A stretch of DNA of 64,000 bases, taken from positions 62,001 through 126,000 of the forward strand of contig NZ_AYMJ01000020.1 in NCBI RefSeq assembly GCF_000633255.1, given 5' to 3'. Below the pieces are notes generated by a model. The model saw only the letters and a list, made by a program, of their open reading frames with translations, made no database searches and was not told the origin of the DNA. A program made the position numbers and the translations under genes. The DNA is from Pseudomonas sp. H1h (GTDB taxonomy: Bacteria; Pseudomonadota; Gammaproteobacteria; Pseudomonadales; Pseudomonadaceae). Shown here piece after piece: positions 7,796 through 16,404 of this stretch (position 1 is the first letter of the stretch; each line of letters begins with the position of its first letter).

Positions 7796-9742
7796 ATGCG
7801 CCTGAAGTTGCTCACCAATCTCAACACTCTGCTGCTGGTCGCCGTCTGCGTGGCCCTCGGCGCGACGCTGTGGTGGTCGCAAAAAGCCCTGGAGCGTCCG
7901 TATCTGTTGATGGAGCGCTACCTGGGGCTGTCGCAGCAATTTCAGAATGACGTGGCACGCAATGTCGAGGACTACCTCGGCAGCGGCGATGCCTTGCGCC
8001 TGAGCAGCGCCAGTCAGGCCATCGACGGTTTGCAGAAAGAACTTGGCGAACTGCCGCCAGCGCTGGCCGAGACCCTGCGCCCGAGCCTGTCGAGCCTTGA
8101 AGAATTCAGCAAGACCGACCTGCTCGCGGCCGGCAAACTGGCCGGCGATCCACAAGCGCTGCTGTTGCAGGCCGAACGCGAACTGAGCGCCAGCCTCGAC
8201 CAGTTGAACACCTATGCCAACGGCAATGCGATGTACCTGACGCCGCTGCTCGCAGCTTCCCAGCATCTGGGCAAGCTGTCGCTGGCTCGCGACAAACTGG
8301 TGAGCAGTGGTCGCAGTGAACTGGCCGCCGACGTCGAACGTGAAGTCGCCAACATCCGCACCCAGGCGCAGGCCATCGACACCCTGCCCCTGCTCGGCGT
8401 GGTCGCCAAGAACGAATCCGGCAGTGATGATTTCGCCGCGATGATGGGCATTGCAAGCACTGAAAAAGCCGCTGCCGAAGACGCCGGCGTCGGCCTCAAG
8501 CGCGAACTCAACAGCCTGCTGGGGCGTTACCCCGCAGAGCTGGAACGCACCCGCGAGCTGATCCAGAAACGCACCGACCTGAGCACCGCGACGCACCTGA
8601 AGATCGCCGCCGTGCAGCAGGCCATTGCCGGCCTCGAGCCGGTGGTGCGCGCTCAGCACGGGCAGATCCAGGGCGAAGTGCGGTTGATGCAAGGCGTGAT
8701 GATCGGCCTGATCCTGCTGATTGCGCTGCTGATCGACACCTTGCAACGGCGCCTGGCCCGCACCCTGACCAACCTGGCCCCGGCGCTGTCGACCTGGGCC
8801 GAGGGTGATTTCAGTCGCGATATCCATCTGGGCAAAACCAACCGCGAACTGCACGACATCCAAGCGTCGCTCAATCGACTGCGTGCGTACCTGGTGGATC
8901 TGGTCGGCACGATTCGCGGCAACGCCGAACAGGTCGCCGGTAGCAGCCGCACGCTGGCCGAGCTGAGTAACGACTTGCACACAGGCGCCGAGCATCAGGC
9001 CGGGGACACCGCGCTGATTCGCGATTCTCTGGGCGAACTGGAAGCCACGATTCAGCAAGTCGCCGGCGATGCGCGTCAGGCCGCGGACGCCAGTCGTCAT
9101 GCCGGGCTAGCCGTCGAGCACGGGCAAACCGTGATCGGCCAAAGCCTCACCGGCCTGCATGCGCTGGTCGGCGAAGTCCAAGGCAACGCGCAGATGATCG
9201 AGCACCTCGCCGAAGAGTCGGCGACCATTGGCGGCGTGCTGACGGTGATCCGCTCGATCGCCGACCAGACCAACCTGCTGGCGCTCAACGCGGCCATTGA
9301 AGCGGCACGGGCCGGGGAAATGGGCCGCGGTTTTGCCGTGGTGGCCGAGGAAGTGCGCTCACTGGCACAGCGCACGGCGGGCGCCACGGCGGAAATCCAG
9401 ACCCTGATCGCCGGCCTGCAAACCGCCGCCCGACAATCGGTCGAAGGCATGCGCGCGCAGGTCGAACACGCCGAAGCCACAGCCAATCAAGCGCAAGCGG
9501 CCGACGGCGCGCTGGATAAAATCGTCGGTGCGATCCAGACCATTTCCGACACGGCGATCCGCATCGCCGACGTCACTGCGCAGCAAAGTGGCGCAGTCAG
9601 CGAGATCCGCGACCACAGTGAGCGGATCCATCAGTTGGGTGGGGCTAACCTGCTGCGCATCGGCGAAGGTCGGGAACAGGGCGAGAACCTGCTGGTATTG
9701 GGCGGGCAATTGCATACCGCCGTGCAGGCATTCCGCGTCTGA
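7796..9742 (+). CDS. ctpL: Methyl-accepting chemotaxis protein, CtpL-like
   Basis: The product has 648 residues from ATG 7796; a TTG four codons upstream is less likely. The topology is a classical transmembrane receptor: TM1 near 9-27, a periplasmic ligand domain of about 270 residues, TM2 near 299-320, a HAMP segment, and the signalling hairpin with tip ADQTNLLALNAAIEAARAGE near 490-510. The ligand-domain size fits the helical bimodular class. Position right after gcbA matches PA4844 (CtpL), a receptor for low phosphate and some aromatic compounds, but the ligand here is inferred from synteny only. No CheR-binding pentapeptide ends the protein. A REPIN follows. Confidence 0.88.
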   Translation: MRLKLLTNLNTLLLVAVCVALGATLWWSQKALERPYLLMERYLGLSQQFQNDVARNVEDYLGSGDALRLSSASQAIDGLQKELGELPPALAETLRPSLSSLEEFSKTDLLAAGKLAGDPQALLLQAERELSASLDQLNTYANGNAMYLTPLLAASQHLGKLSLARDKLVSSGRSELAADVEREVANIRTQAQAIDTLPLLGVVAKNESGSDDFAAMMGIASTEKAAAEDAGVGLKRELNSLLGRYPAELERTRELIQKRTDLSTATHLKIAAVQQAIAGLEPVVRAQHGQIQGEVRLMQGVMIGLILLIALLIDTLQRRLARTLTNLAPALSTWAEGDFSRDIHLGKTNRELHDIQASLNRLRAYLVDLVGTIRGNAEQVAGSSRTLAELSNDLHTGAEHQAGDTALIRDSLGELEATIQQVAGDARQAADASRHAGLAVEHGQTVIGQSLTGLHALVGEVQGNAQMIEHLAEESATIGGVLTVIRSIADQTNLLALNAAIEAARAGEMGRGFAVVAEEVRSLAQRTAGATAEIQTLIAGLQTAARQSVEGMRAQVEHAEATANQAQAADGALDKIVGAIQTISDTAIRIADVTAQQSGAVSEIRDHSERIHQLGGANLLRIGEGREQGENLLVLGGQLHTAVQAFRV

Positions 9743-9751
9743 TAAACCGCT

Positions 9752-9815
9752 ATCGCGAGCAGGCTCGCTCCCACACTGGAATATGCACCCCTGTGGAAGC
9801 GAGCCTGCTCGCGAA
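9752..9815. repeat. REPIN (paired REP palindromes)
   Basis: Two REP units in inverted orientation: TCGCGAGCAGGCTCGCTCC at the left and its near complement at the right, about 18 bases apart. It lies in the ctpL-aroQ gap. Confidence 0.85.
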
Positions 9816-9983
9816 GGCGTCAGCACAATCACTACAAGTGACCGGATCTAATCACTCGGTCACAAATTTCGCGCAAACATCGGTCATCGTGCTGGCTATT
9901 GCAGAGAACTGGACAGTCACAAAGCCTTTGCGGCATAGTCGCCGGGTTCTGACGACTGCTCATTCATAACAAGGAACATGCAG

Positions 9984-10436
9984 ATGGCAACCCTACTGGT
10001 GCTGCACGGCCCCAACCTGAACCTGCTCGGCACCCGCGAACCCGGCACTTACGGTTCAACGACCCTGGCGCAGATCAATCAGGATCTGGAGCGTCGCGCC
10101 CGTGAAGCCGGCCATCACCTGCTGCATCTGCAAAGCAACGCCGAGTACGAATTGATCGACCGCATCCACGCCGCCCGCGGCGAAGGTGTGGATTTCATCC
10201 TGATCAATCCAGCAGCTTTTACACACACAAGTGTCGCATTACGTGACGCGCTGCTGGGAGTGAGCATCCCATTCATCGAAGTGCATTTGTCCAACGTGCA
10301 CAAACGCGAACCTTTCCGCCATCACTCTTACTTCTCCGATGTAGCGGTGGGAGTGATCTGCGGCCTTGGCGCCAGCGGTTACCGACTGGCCCTGGAGGCT
10401 GCACTAGAACAGCTTGAAACACAGGCAACGACTTGA
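9984..10436 (+). CDS. aroQ: 3-dehydroquinate dehydratase, type II
   Basis: This enzyme dehydrates 3-dehydroquinate to 3-dehydroshikimate in the shikimate pathway and forms dodecamers. The 150-residue product begins MATLLVLHGPNLNLLGTREP, the family signature, and carries the NPAAFTHTSVALRDA catalytic region and the HLSNVHKREPFRHHS segment. I prefer ATG 9984 because AAGGA at 9971-9975 is 8 bases upstream; an ATG at 9978 would be only 2 bases away. accB follows after 48 bases. In PAO1 a thiol-disulfide reductase gene (dipZ) separates ctpL and aroQ; none is present here. Confidence 0.97.
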   Translation: MATLLVLHGPNLNLLGTREPGTYGSTTLAQINQDLERRAREAGHHLLHLQSNAEYELIDRIHAARGEGVDFILINPAAFTHTSVALRDALLGVSIPFIEVHLSNVHKREPFRHHSYFSDVAVGVICGLGASGYRLALEAALEQLETQATT

Positions 10437-10484
10437 ACTACAAGCGTTAAACGCCCCTGACCGACCCTTGGGAGTTGATGATTC

Positions 10485-10949
10485 ATGGATATCCGTAAAG
10501 TTAAGAAACTGATCGAATTGCTGGAAGAGTCCGGCATCGACGAGCTCGAGATCAAGGAAGGCGAAGAGTCCGTACGCATCAGCCGTCACAGCAAGACCCC
10601 GGCTCAGCAGTACTACGCTCCGGCTCCGATGCAAGCACCGGCTGCCGCACCTGCCGCTGCCGCTGCTCCGGTGGCTGCTGCAGCCCCGGCTGTCGCTGCT
10701 GCGCCAGCGCTGAACGGCACCGTTGCCCGTTCGCCGATGGTCGGTACCTTCTATCGCAAATCTTCGCCAACCTCGCCGTCCTTCGTTGAAGTCGGCCAGA
10801 CCGTGAAGAAGGGCGACACTCTGTGCATCGTCGAAGCCATGAAGATGATGAACCACATCGAAGCTGAAACCAGCGGTGTGATCGAGTCCATCCTCGTCGA
10901 AGACGGCCAGCCGGTTGAGTACGACCAACCGCTGTTCACCATCGTTTGA
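10485..10949 (+). CDS. accB: Acetyl-CoA carboxylase biotin carboxyl carrier protein
   Basis: The 154-residue product has three parts: an N-terminal helical segment (1-40), an Ala/Pro-rich mobile linker (about 45-76), and a biotinyl domain with the modification site EAMKMMNH at K120. BCCP carries carboxybiotin between biotin carboxylase and carboxyltransferase in the first step of fatty acid synthesis. accC starts 17 bases downstream, forming the usual accBC operon. Confidence 0.98.
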   Translation: MDIRKVKKLIELLEESGIDELEIKEGEESVRISRHSKTPAQQYYAPAPMQAPAAAPAAAAAPVAAAAPAVAAAPALNGTVARSPMVGTFYRKSSPTSPSFVEVGQTVKKGDTLCIVEAMKMMNHIEAETSGVIESILVEDGQPVEYDQPLFTIV

Positions 10950-10966
10950 ACTGCGGAGAGCCTTTG

Positions 10967-12325
10967 ATGACTGCGAAGTTGGAAAAAGTTCTGATCGCTA
11001 ACCGCGGTGAGATCGCCCTGCGGATTCTGCGTGCCTGCAAAGAGATGGGCATCAAGACCGTCGCCGTTTACTCCAAGGCCGACAAAGAGCTGATGCACCT
11101 GGGTCTGGCAGACGAATCCGTCTGCATCGGCCCGGCTTCTGCCGCGCACTCTTACCTGCACATCCCGGCAATCATCGCGGCCGCTGAAGTGACTGGCGCT
11201 ACCGCCATTCACCCAGGCTACGGTTTCCTCGCGGAAAACGCCGACTTTGCCGAGCAGGTCGAGAACTCCGGCTTCGCCTTCATCGGCCCGAAAGCCGAAA
11301 CCATTCGCCTGATGGGCGACAAGGTGTCGGCCAAGCACGCGATGATCGAAGCAGGCGTACCGACCGTTCCCGGTTCTGACGGCCCACTGCCGGAAGACGA
11401 AGAAACGGCACTGCGCATCGGCCGTGAAGTCGGTTACCCGGTGATCATCAAGGCCGCTGGCGGCGGTGGTGGTCGCGGCATGCGCGTGGTGCACAAGGAA
11501 GAAGACCTGATCGCCTTCGCCAAACTGACCCGCACCGAAGCAGGCGCAGCGTTCGGCAACCCGATGGTCTATCTGGAAAAATTCCTGACCAACCCGCGCC
11601 ACGTCGAAGTGCAAGTGCTGTCCGACGGCCAGGGTCACGCCATCCATCTGGGCGACCGCGATTGCTCGCTGCAACGCCGTCACCAGAAAGTTCTCGAAGA
11701 AGCGCCGGCACCGGGCATCGACGAGAAGGCGCGCCAGGAAGTTCTGGCTCGCTGCGTCAAGGCATGCATCGATATCGGCTACCGCGGCGCCGGCACTTTC
11801 GAGTTCCTGTACGAGAACGGTCGTTTCTACTTCATCGAAATGAACACTCGTGTTCAGGTGGAGCACCCGGTTTCGGAAATGGTCACCGGTATCGACATCG
11901 TCAAGGAGATGCTCAGCATCGCTGCGGGCAACAAGCTGTCGTTCACTCAGGATGACGTGGTTATCCGCGGTCACTCGCTGGAGTGCCGGATCAACGCTGA
12001 AGACCCGAAAACCTTCATGCCGAGCCCGGGCACGGTCAAGCATTTCCACGCCCCGGGCGGCAACGGCGTTCGCGTCGATTCGCACCTGTACAGCGGTTAT
12101 GCGGTTCCACCGAACTACGACTCGCTGATCGGCAAGCTGATCACTTACGGCGCCACCCGCGACGAAGCCATGGCACGCATGCGCAATGCCCTGGACGAAA
12201 TCGTGGTTGACGGGATCAAGACCAACATCCCGTTGCACCGTGATCTGGTTCGTGACGAAGGCTTCTGCAAAGGGGGCGTGAACATTCACTACCTCGAGCA
12301 CAAGCTGGCTGGCGAAAAGCACTAA
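10967..12325 (+). CDS. accC: Acetyl-CoA carboxylase, biotin carboxylase subunit
   Basis: The 452-residue product starts at MTAKLEKVLIANRGEIALRI. An upstream in-frame extension to 10946 overlaps accB and lacks support, while a GGAG ribosome site precedes 10967. The ATP-grasp fold is complete: the glycine-rich loop AAGGGGGRGMR, the FLTNPRHVEVQVL strand, the RDCSLQRRHQKVLEEAP catalytic segment and the EMNTRVQVEHPV motif. It carboxylates the biotin of AccB with ATP and bicarbonate. A strong terminator follows. Confidence 0.98.
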   Translation: MTAKLEKVLIANRGEIALRILRACKEMGIKTVAVYSKADKELMHLGLADESVCIGPASAAHSYLHIPAIIAAAEVTGATAIHPGYGFLAENADFAEQVENSGFAFIGPKAETIRLMGDKVSAKHAMIEAGVPTVPGSDGPLPEDEETALRIGREVGYPVIIKAAGGGGGRGMRVVHKEEDLIAFAKLTRTEAGAAFGNPMVYLEKFLTNPRHVEVQVLSDGQGHAIHLGDRDCSLQRRHQKVLEEAPAPGIDEKARQEVLARCVKACIDIGYRGAGTFEFLYENGRFYFIEMNTRVQVEHPVSEMVTGIDIVKEMLSIAAGNKLSFTQDDVVIRGHSLECRINAEDPKTFMPSPGTVKHFHAPGGNGVRVDSHLYSGYAVPPNYDSLIGKLITYGATRDEAMARMRNALDEIVVDGIKTNIPLHRDLVRDEGFCKGGVNIHYLEHKLAGEKH

Positions 12326-12340
12326 GCTTCAGCCCGCACC

Positions 12341-12374
12341 CAACAAGGCCGCCTTCGGGCGGCTTTGTTGTTTC
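12341..12374 (+). terminator. Intrinsic terminator of accBC
   Basis: A 13-bp stem with one G-T wobble (CAACAAGGCCGCC paired with GGCGGCTTTGTTG) closes on a TTCG tetraloop, followed by a short T-rich tail. Confidence 0.85.
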
Positions 12375-12393
12375 TGCAGATTACATAAACCTC

Positions 12394-12486
12394 CTGTAGG
12401 AGTGAGCCTGCTCGCGATGAGGCCGGCACATCCAGTATATGTGTCGACAGCACCATCGCCATCGCGAGCAGGCTCACTCCTACAAG
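12394..12486. repeat. REPIN
   Basis: Inverted REP pair: TGTAGGAGTGAGCCTGCTCG at the left and its complement ending CTCACTCCTACA at the right, about 40 bases apart. This is the GTAGGAGT variant of the core used elsewhere in the window. It lies between accC and prmA. Confidence 0.85.
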
Positions 12487-12592
12487 GGAATGGCGTTTCA
12501 AGTCTCTCCCACAAACCGCCTGCGCTCGCGTAAACTTGCGCGCTTCTCGCTGGCCGCTAGGCTGCAATCATATTTTTTCAAAGGTGCCCGCC

Positions 12593-13471
12593 ATGCCTTG
12601 GCTGCAAGTACGTCTCGCCATCAGCCCGGAACAAGCCGAAACCTACGAAGACGCTTTCCTTGAAGTCGGCGCCGTTTCGGTGACCTTCATGGACGCCGAA
12701 GATCAGCCGATCTTCGAGCCGGAACTCAACACCACCCCGCTGTGGGCGCACACTCATCTGCTGGCCCTGTTCGAGGGTGGCACCGAAGATGCGCCGGTAT
12801 TGGCACACCTGGAACTGCTGACCGGCAGTCCGCTGCCGGAGCATCACAGCGAAGTCATCGAAGACCAGGACTGGGAACGCAGCTGGATGGACGGTTTCCA
12901 GCCAATGCGTTTCGGTCAGCGCCTGTGGATCGTGCCTAGCTGGCACGCCGCGCCCGAGCCTGAAGCGGTCAACCTGCTGCTGGATCCGGGCCTGGCGTTC
13001 GGCACCGGCACCCACCCGACCACCGCTCTGTGCCTGGAATGGCTCGACGGTCAGGACCTGAAAGACTGCAACGTGCTGGATTTCGGCTGCGGCTCGGGGA
13101 TTCTGGCGATTGCCGCCCTGCTGCTCGGCGCGAAAGAAGCCGTCGGCACCGACATCGACGTACAGGCGCTGGAAGCCTCGCGCGACAACGCCGGGCGCAA
13201 CAACATTGCCGACGAACTGTTCCCGCTGTACCTGCCGGAAGATCTGCCGCAGGTCAAAGCCGACGTGCTGGTGGCCAATATTCTGGCCGGCCCGCTGGTT
13301 TCGCTGGCGCCGCAACTGTCCAGCCTGGTCAAGTCCGGCGGTCGCCTGGCGCTGTCGGGCATCCTCGCCGAACAGGGCGAAGAAGTGGCTGCGGCCTATG
13401 CTCAGGACTTCGATCTGGACCCGATCGCCAATCGCGATGGCTGGGTGCGTATCACCGGCCGTCGGCGCTAG
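12593..13471 (+). CDS. prmA: Ribosomal protein L11 methyltransferase
   Basis: The 292-residue product starts at MPWLQVRLAI; a longer frame to 12536 is not supported by similarity. PrmA trimethylates ribosomal protein L11 using S-adenosylmethionine. The SAM-binding motif I is visible as LDFGCGSGILAIAA, followed by the acidic GTDIDVQALEAS strand and the catalytic-loop motif VANILAGPL. The N-terminal substrate-recognition domain covers roughly residues 1-65. The zinc-ribbon gene begins 30 bases downstream. Confidence 0.97.
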   Translation: MPWLQVRLAISPEQAETYEDAFLEVGAVSVTFMDAEDQPIFEPELNTTPLWAHTHLLALFEGGTEDAPVLAHLELLTGSPLPEHHSEVIEDQDWERSWMDGFQPMRFGQRLWIVPSWHAAPEPEAVNLLLDPGLAFGTGTHPTTALCLEWLDGQDLKDCNVLDFGCGSGILAIAALLLGAKEAVGTDIDVQALEASRDNAGRNNIADELFPLYLPEDLPQVKADVLVANILAGPLVSLAPQLSSLVKSGGRLALSGILAEQGEEVAAAYAQDFDLDPIANRDGWVRITGRRR

Positions 13472-13501
13472 AATGACCGCCTGCATAAACCGGATCGCCG
13501 C

Positions 13502-14809
13502 ATGACCGACAGTTTCGTCACCCAGTGCCCGCATTGCCAAACCAGCTTCCGCGTCAGCCATGCTCAATTGAGCGTGGCCCGCGGGGTGGTTCGCTGTGGC
13601 TCCTGCCTGCAAGTGTTCAACGCCGCCAAACAGCTGCTGGAGCAACACGCGGGCAAGGAAGCGGTGACGCCAGTGGCACCGGCCATCGTGCAGCCGCCTC
13701 AGGCCAGACCTGAAGTCAGCGCGCCGCCGACCCGCGTACAACCGCCGGTGGTCGAAACACCGGCCAGTGCCGAACCGCCCGCGCCGCGCGCCATCAGCCA
13801 AAAGCAATGGAGCGCCAGCGAGCTGGACCTGGACAGCCTGGATCTGGACGAAGAACTGGCCCGCCTCGAACAACGGGAAATCCAGCCGACCACCGAATTC
13901 GGTCGTCAGCGCGAAGAATCCCTGAGTGCCCGGCGTGACAGTCCTGAAGCCGATGAAACGGTGTGGCGCGACAGCCTGTTCAGCGCGCGCGACGATGAGC
14001 GCCTGCCCGATCCCGAAGATGAAATCGAACCCGAGATCGTCGAGCCGGAACCGGTAAAAACCGCCCGCACCGAGCCTTCGCTGTCGCTCGAACCGGTGGA
14101 TCTGGATGACGAACCACCGATTCCGCAACTGCGCCTGCACGATCCAATCGACCCGAATGTCCGCCGCGAACGCCTGTCGGCCAGCGCGGAACCCGATGAC
14201 GATGACCTGCCGTCGATCGAACCGCTGCGCAAAAAACGCGATCGGGCGGAGCCAGGTGTACGCGCAGAAGTGCTGCAAGACCTGACCGACGACCCGCTGC
14301 AACTCGACTGGCAAAAACGCCGCTCGCCCTGGGGCCGACGCCTGCTCTGGACCTTGCTGGTGCTGCTGGCCGCTGCAGGCCTTGCCGGTCAGTACATCGC
14401 CTATCATTTCGACGAACTGGCGCGCCAGGATCAGTACCGCCCGTGGTTCCAGCAGTTCTGCCCGCAGATGGGTTGCACGGTGCCGTCCAAGGTCGACATT
14501 GGCAAAATCAAAAGCAGTAACCTGGTGGTGCGCAGCCATCCCGAGTTCAGCGGTGCGCTGGTGGTGGATGCAATCATCTATAACCGCGCGACGTTCTCTC
14601 AGCCATTCCCGCTGCTGGAGCTGCGCTTCGCCGATCTCAATGGTCATCTGATCGCCAGTCGTCGCTTCAAACCCGGCGAATACCTCAACGGCGACCTTGA
14701 AGGCTTGGCGGAAATGCCACCGCAGACGCCGATCCACATCGCGCTGGATATCCTCGACCCAGGCCCTAAAGCGGTGAATTACAGCCTGAGTTTCCACTCA
14801 CCCGAGTGA
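13502..14809 (+). CDS. DUF3426/MJ0042 zinc-ribbon membrane protein
   Basis: The 435-residue product starts with a zinc-ribbon (cysteines 9, 12, 32 and 35; CPHC and CGSC). A long, low-complexity acidic and Arg/Pro-rich region of about 230 residues follows, then one transmembrane segment near 281-303 and a C-terminal DUF3426 domain predicted to be periplasmic. The family is widespread in proteobacteria next to prmA or dusB, with no established function; PA4851 is the positional counterpart. The cytosolic zinc head suggests nucleic-acid or protein contact, but that is only inference. Confidence 0.92.
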   Translation: MTDSFVTQCPHCQTSFRVSHAQLSVARGVVRCGSCLQVFNAAKQLLEQHAGKEAVTPVAPAIVQPPQARPEVSAPPTRVQPPVVETPASAEPPAPRAISQKQWSASELDLDSLDLDEELARLEQREIQPTTEFGRQREESLSARRDSPEADETVWRDSLFSARDDERLPDPEDEIEPEIVEPEPVKTARTEPSLSLEPVDLDDEPPIPQLRLHDPIDPNVRRERLSASAEPDDDDLPSIEPLRKKRDRAEPGVRAEVLQDLTDDPLQLDWQKRRSPWGRRLLWTLLVLLAAAGLAGQYIAYHFDELARQDQYRPWFQQFCPQMGCTVPSKVDIGKIKSSNLVVRSHPEFSGALVVDAIIYNRATFSQPFPLLELRFADLNGHLIASRRFKPGEYLNGDLEGLAEMPPQTPIHIALDILDPGPKAVNYSLSFHSPE

Positions 14810-14994
14810 ACCGTTGCAGCGCTTCAGGTTTGACGGCGGTTTTCTGACTGGGCGCACGCCAACCAAACCGCTGGCAATAACAGAATAACTGTTCAGATTT
14901 TGTTCAATTCAGCCTTTATCCAGTCATCGAGAGCGGGTATCATGCCAACCCTTTTTCGAACTCTCATGATCCGGCCCCACTTCAGGGAAGTCCT

Positions 14995-16005
14995 ATGTCG
15001 GCGGTACGCATCGGCCCATATACATTGCAGAACGGTTTGATTCTCGCCCCGATGGCGGGGGTCACCGACCAGCCCTTTCGTCAGCTGTGCAAGCGTTTGG
15101 GCGCAGGGCTTGTAGTCTCGGAAATGGTCACCAGTGACATGAGCCTGTGGAATACCCGCAAGTCGCGCATGCGCATGATCCACGAAGGCGATCCCGAGCC
15201 ACGCTCGGTGCAGATTGCCGGTGGCGACGCGCAGATGCTGGCGGATGCGGCCCGGGCCAACGTCGAACTGGGCGCACAGATTATTGATATCAACATGGGT
15301 TGCCCGGCAAAGAAGGTCTGCAACAAGGCCGCCGGTTCCGCATTGTTGAAAGACGAAGCACTGGTTACCGAGATCCTGCAGGCCGTCGTCGCTGCAGTGG
15401 ATGTGCCGGTGACCTTGAAGATCCGCACCGGATGGGATCGCGACAACAAGAACGGCCTGACCGTGGCGAAGATCGCCGAGCAGGCCGGCATTACGGCGTT
15501 GGCAGTGCATGGTCGCACGCGCGCCGATCTGTACACCGGTGTTGCCGAGTACGACACGATTGCCGCGATCAAGCAGGCGGTGTCGATTCCGGTGTTTGCC
15601 AATGGCGATATCGATTCGCCGGAGAAGGCCCGTTACGTGCTCGACGCGACCGGTGCCGATGGCCTGCTGATAGGTCGGGCTGCCCAAGGGCGGCCATGGA
15701 TTTTTCGTGAGATCGAACACTTCCTGCGTACCGGCGAGAAATTGCCGGCGCCGGAGCTGATCGAAGTGGAACGCATCCTGCTGGAGCATCTGGCCGCACT
15801 TCACGCCTTTTATGGGGATGTGATGGGCGTACGTATTGCCCGCAAGCATGTGGGCTGGTATCTCGCAACCTTGCCGGGCGCCAGGGAGTTTCGCGCCCAC
15901 TTCAATCGTTTGGATGGTACGGAAACACAATGCGCCAACGTTCGGGAGTTCTTCGCCGAGCGTTACAAGAGCCTGACAGGGGACGAAGAAGGGGTGGCCG
16001 CATGA
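14995..16005 (+). CDS. dusB: tRNA-dihydrouridine synthase B
   Basis: The 336-residue FMN enzyme reduces a uridine in the tRNA D-loop. Visible motifs are the N-terminal flavin segment LAPMAGVTDQPFRQLCKRLG, the catalytic cysteine in NMGCPAKKVCNKAAGS, and the HGRTRADLYTG phosphate-binding region. The start is preceded by AGGGAAGTCCT. The gene overlaps fis by 4 bases (ATGA), the conserved dusB-fis operon in which Fis is translationally coupled. The 185-bp gap upstream presumably holds the dusB-fis promoter. Confidence 0.97.
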   Translation: MSAVRIGPYTLQNGLILAPMAGVTDQPFRQLCKRLGAGLVVSEMVTSDMSLWNTRKSRMRMIHEGDPEPRSVQIAGGDAQMLADAARANVELGAQIIDINMGCPAKKVCNKAAGSALLKDEALVTEILQAVVAAVDVPVTLKIRTGWDRDNKNGLTVAKIAEQAGITALAVHGRTRADLYTGVAEYDTIAAIKQAVSIPVFANGDIDSPEKARYVLDATGADGLLIGRAAQGRPWIFREIEHFLRTGEKLPAPELIEVERILLEHLAALHAFYGDVMGVRIARKHVGWYLATLPGAREFRAHFNRLDGTETQCANVREFFAERYKSLTGDEEGVAA

Positions 16006-16322
16006 CGATGATGACCGAGACTTTAGTGAGTGGAACAACACCCGTGAGCGACAACGTGAATTTGAAACAGCACCTCAATACCCCGAGCGAAGAAGGTCAG
16101 ACCCTTCGCGGGAGTGTCGAGAAGGCGCTGCACAATTATTTCGCCCACCTTGAGGGCGCGTCCGTCACGGATGTGTACAACCTGGTGCTCTCCGAAGTCG
16201 AGGCTCCCCTGCTCGAAAGCGTGATGAACTACGTCAAGGGCAACCAGACCAAGGCCAGTGAGCTGCTGGGACTCAACCGCGGCACGCTGCGCAAGAAACT
16301 CAAGCAGTACGATCTGCTGTAA
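16002..16322 (+). CDS. fis: DNA-binding protein Fis
   Basis: The start ATG 16002 overlaps the dusB stop. The 106-residue product has a variable N-terminus and the highly conserved C-terminal helix-turn-helix with KASELLGLNRGTLRKKLKQY. Fis is a nucleoid protein that bends DNA and modulates rRNA and many growth-phase genes. Pseudomonas Fis carries a longer N-terminal tail than E. coli Fis (98 residues), as here. A terminator follows. Confidence 0.97.
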   Translation: MTMMTETLVSGTTPVSDNVNLKQHLNTPSEEGQTLRGSVEKALHNYFAHLEGASVTDVYNLVLSEVEAPLLESVMNYVKGNQTKASELLGLNRGTLRKKLKQYDLL

Positions 16323-16340
16323 GCATTCAATCAAACCAGA

Positions 16341-16373
16341 AAGGCGCCCGCGTAAAACCGGTCGCCTTTTTTG
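16341..16373 (+). terminator. Probable intrinsic terminator of dusB-fis
   Basis: AAAGGCG (16341-16347) pairs with CGCCTTT (16364-16370), with a 16-base loop, and runs into further T residues. The stem is short and the loop large, so it is moderate in strength. Confidence 0.6.
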
Positions 16374-16404
16374 CTGACTTCCCTTGCTTTTGATGGAAAT
16401 TGAG

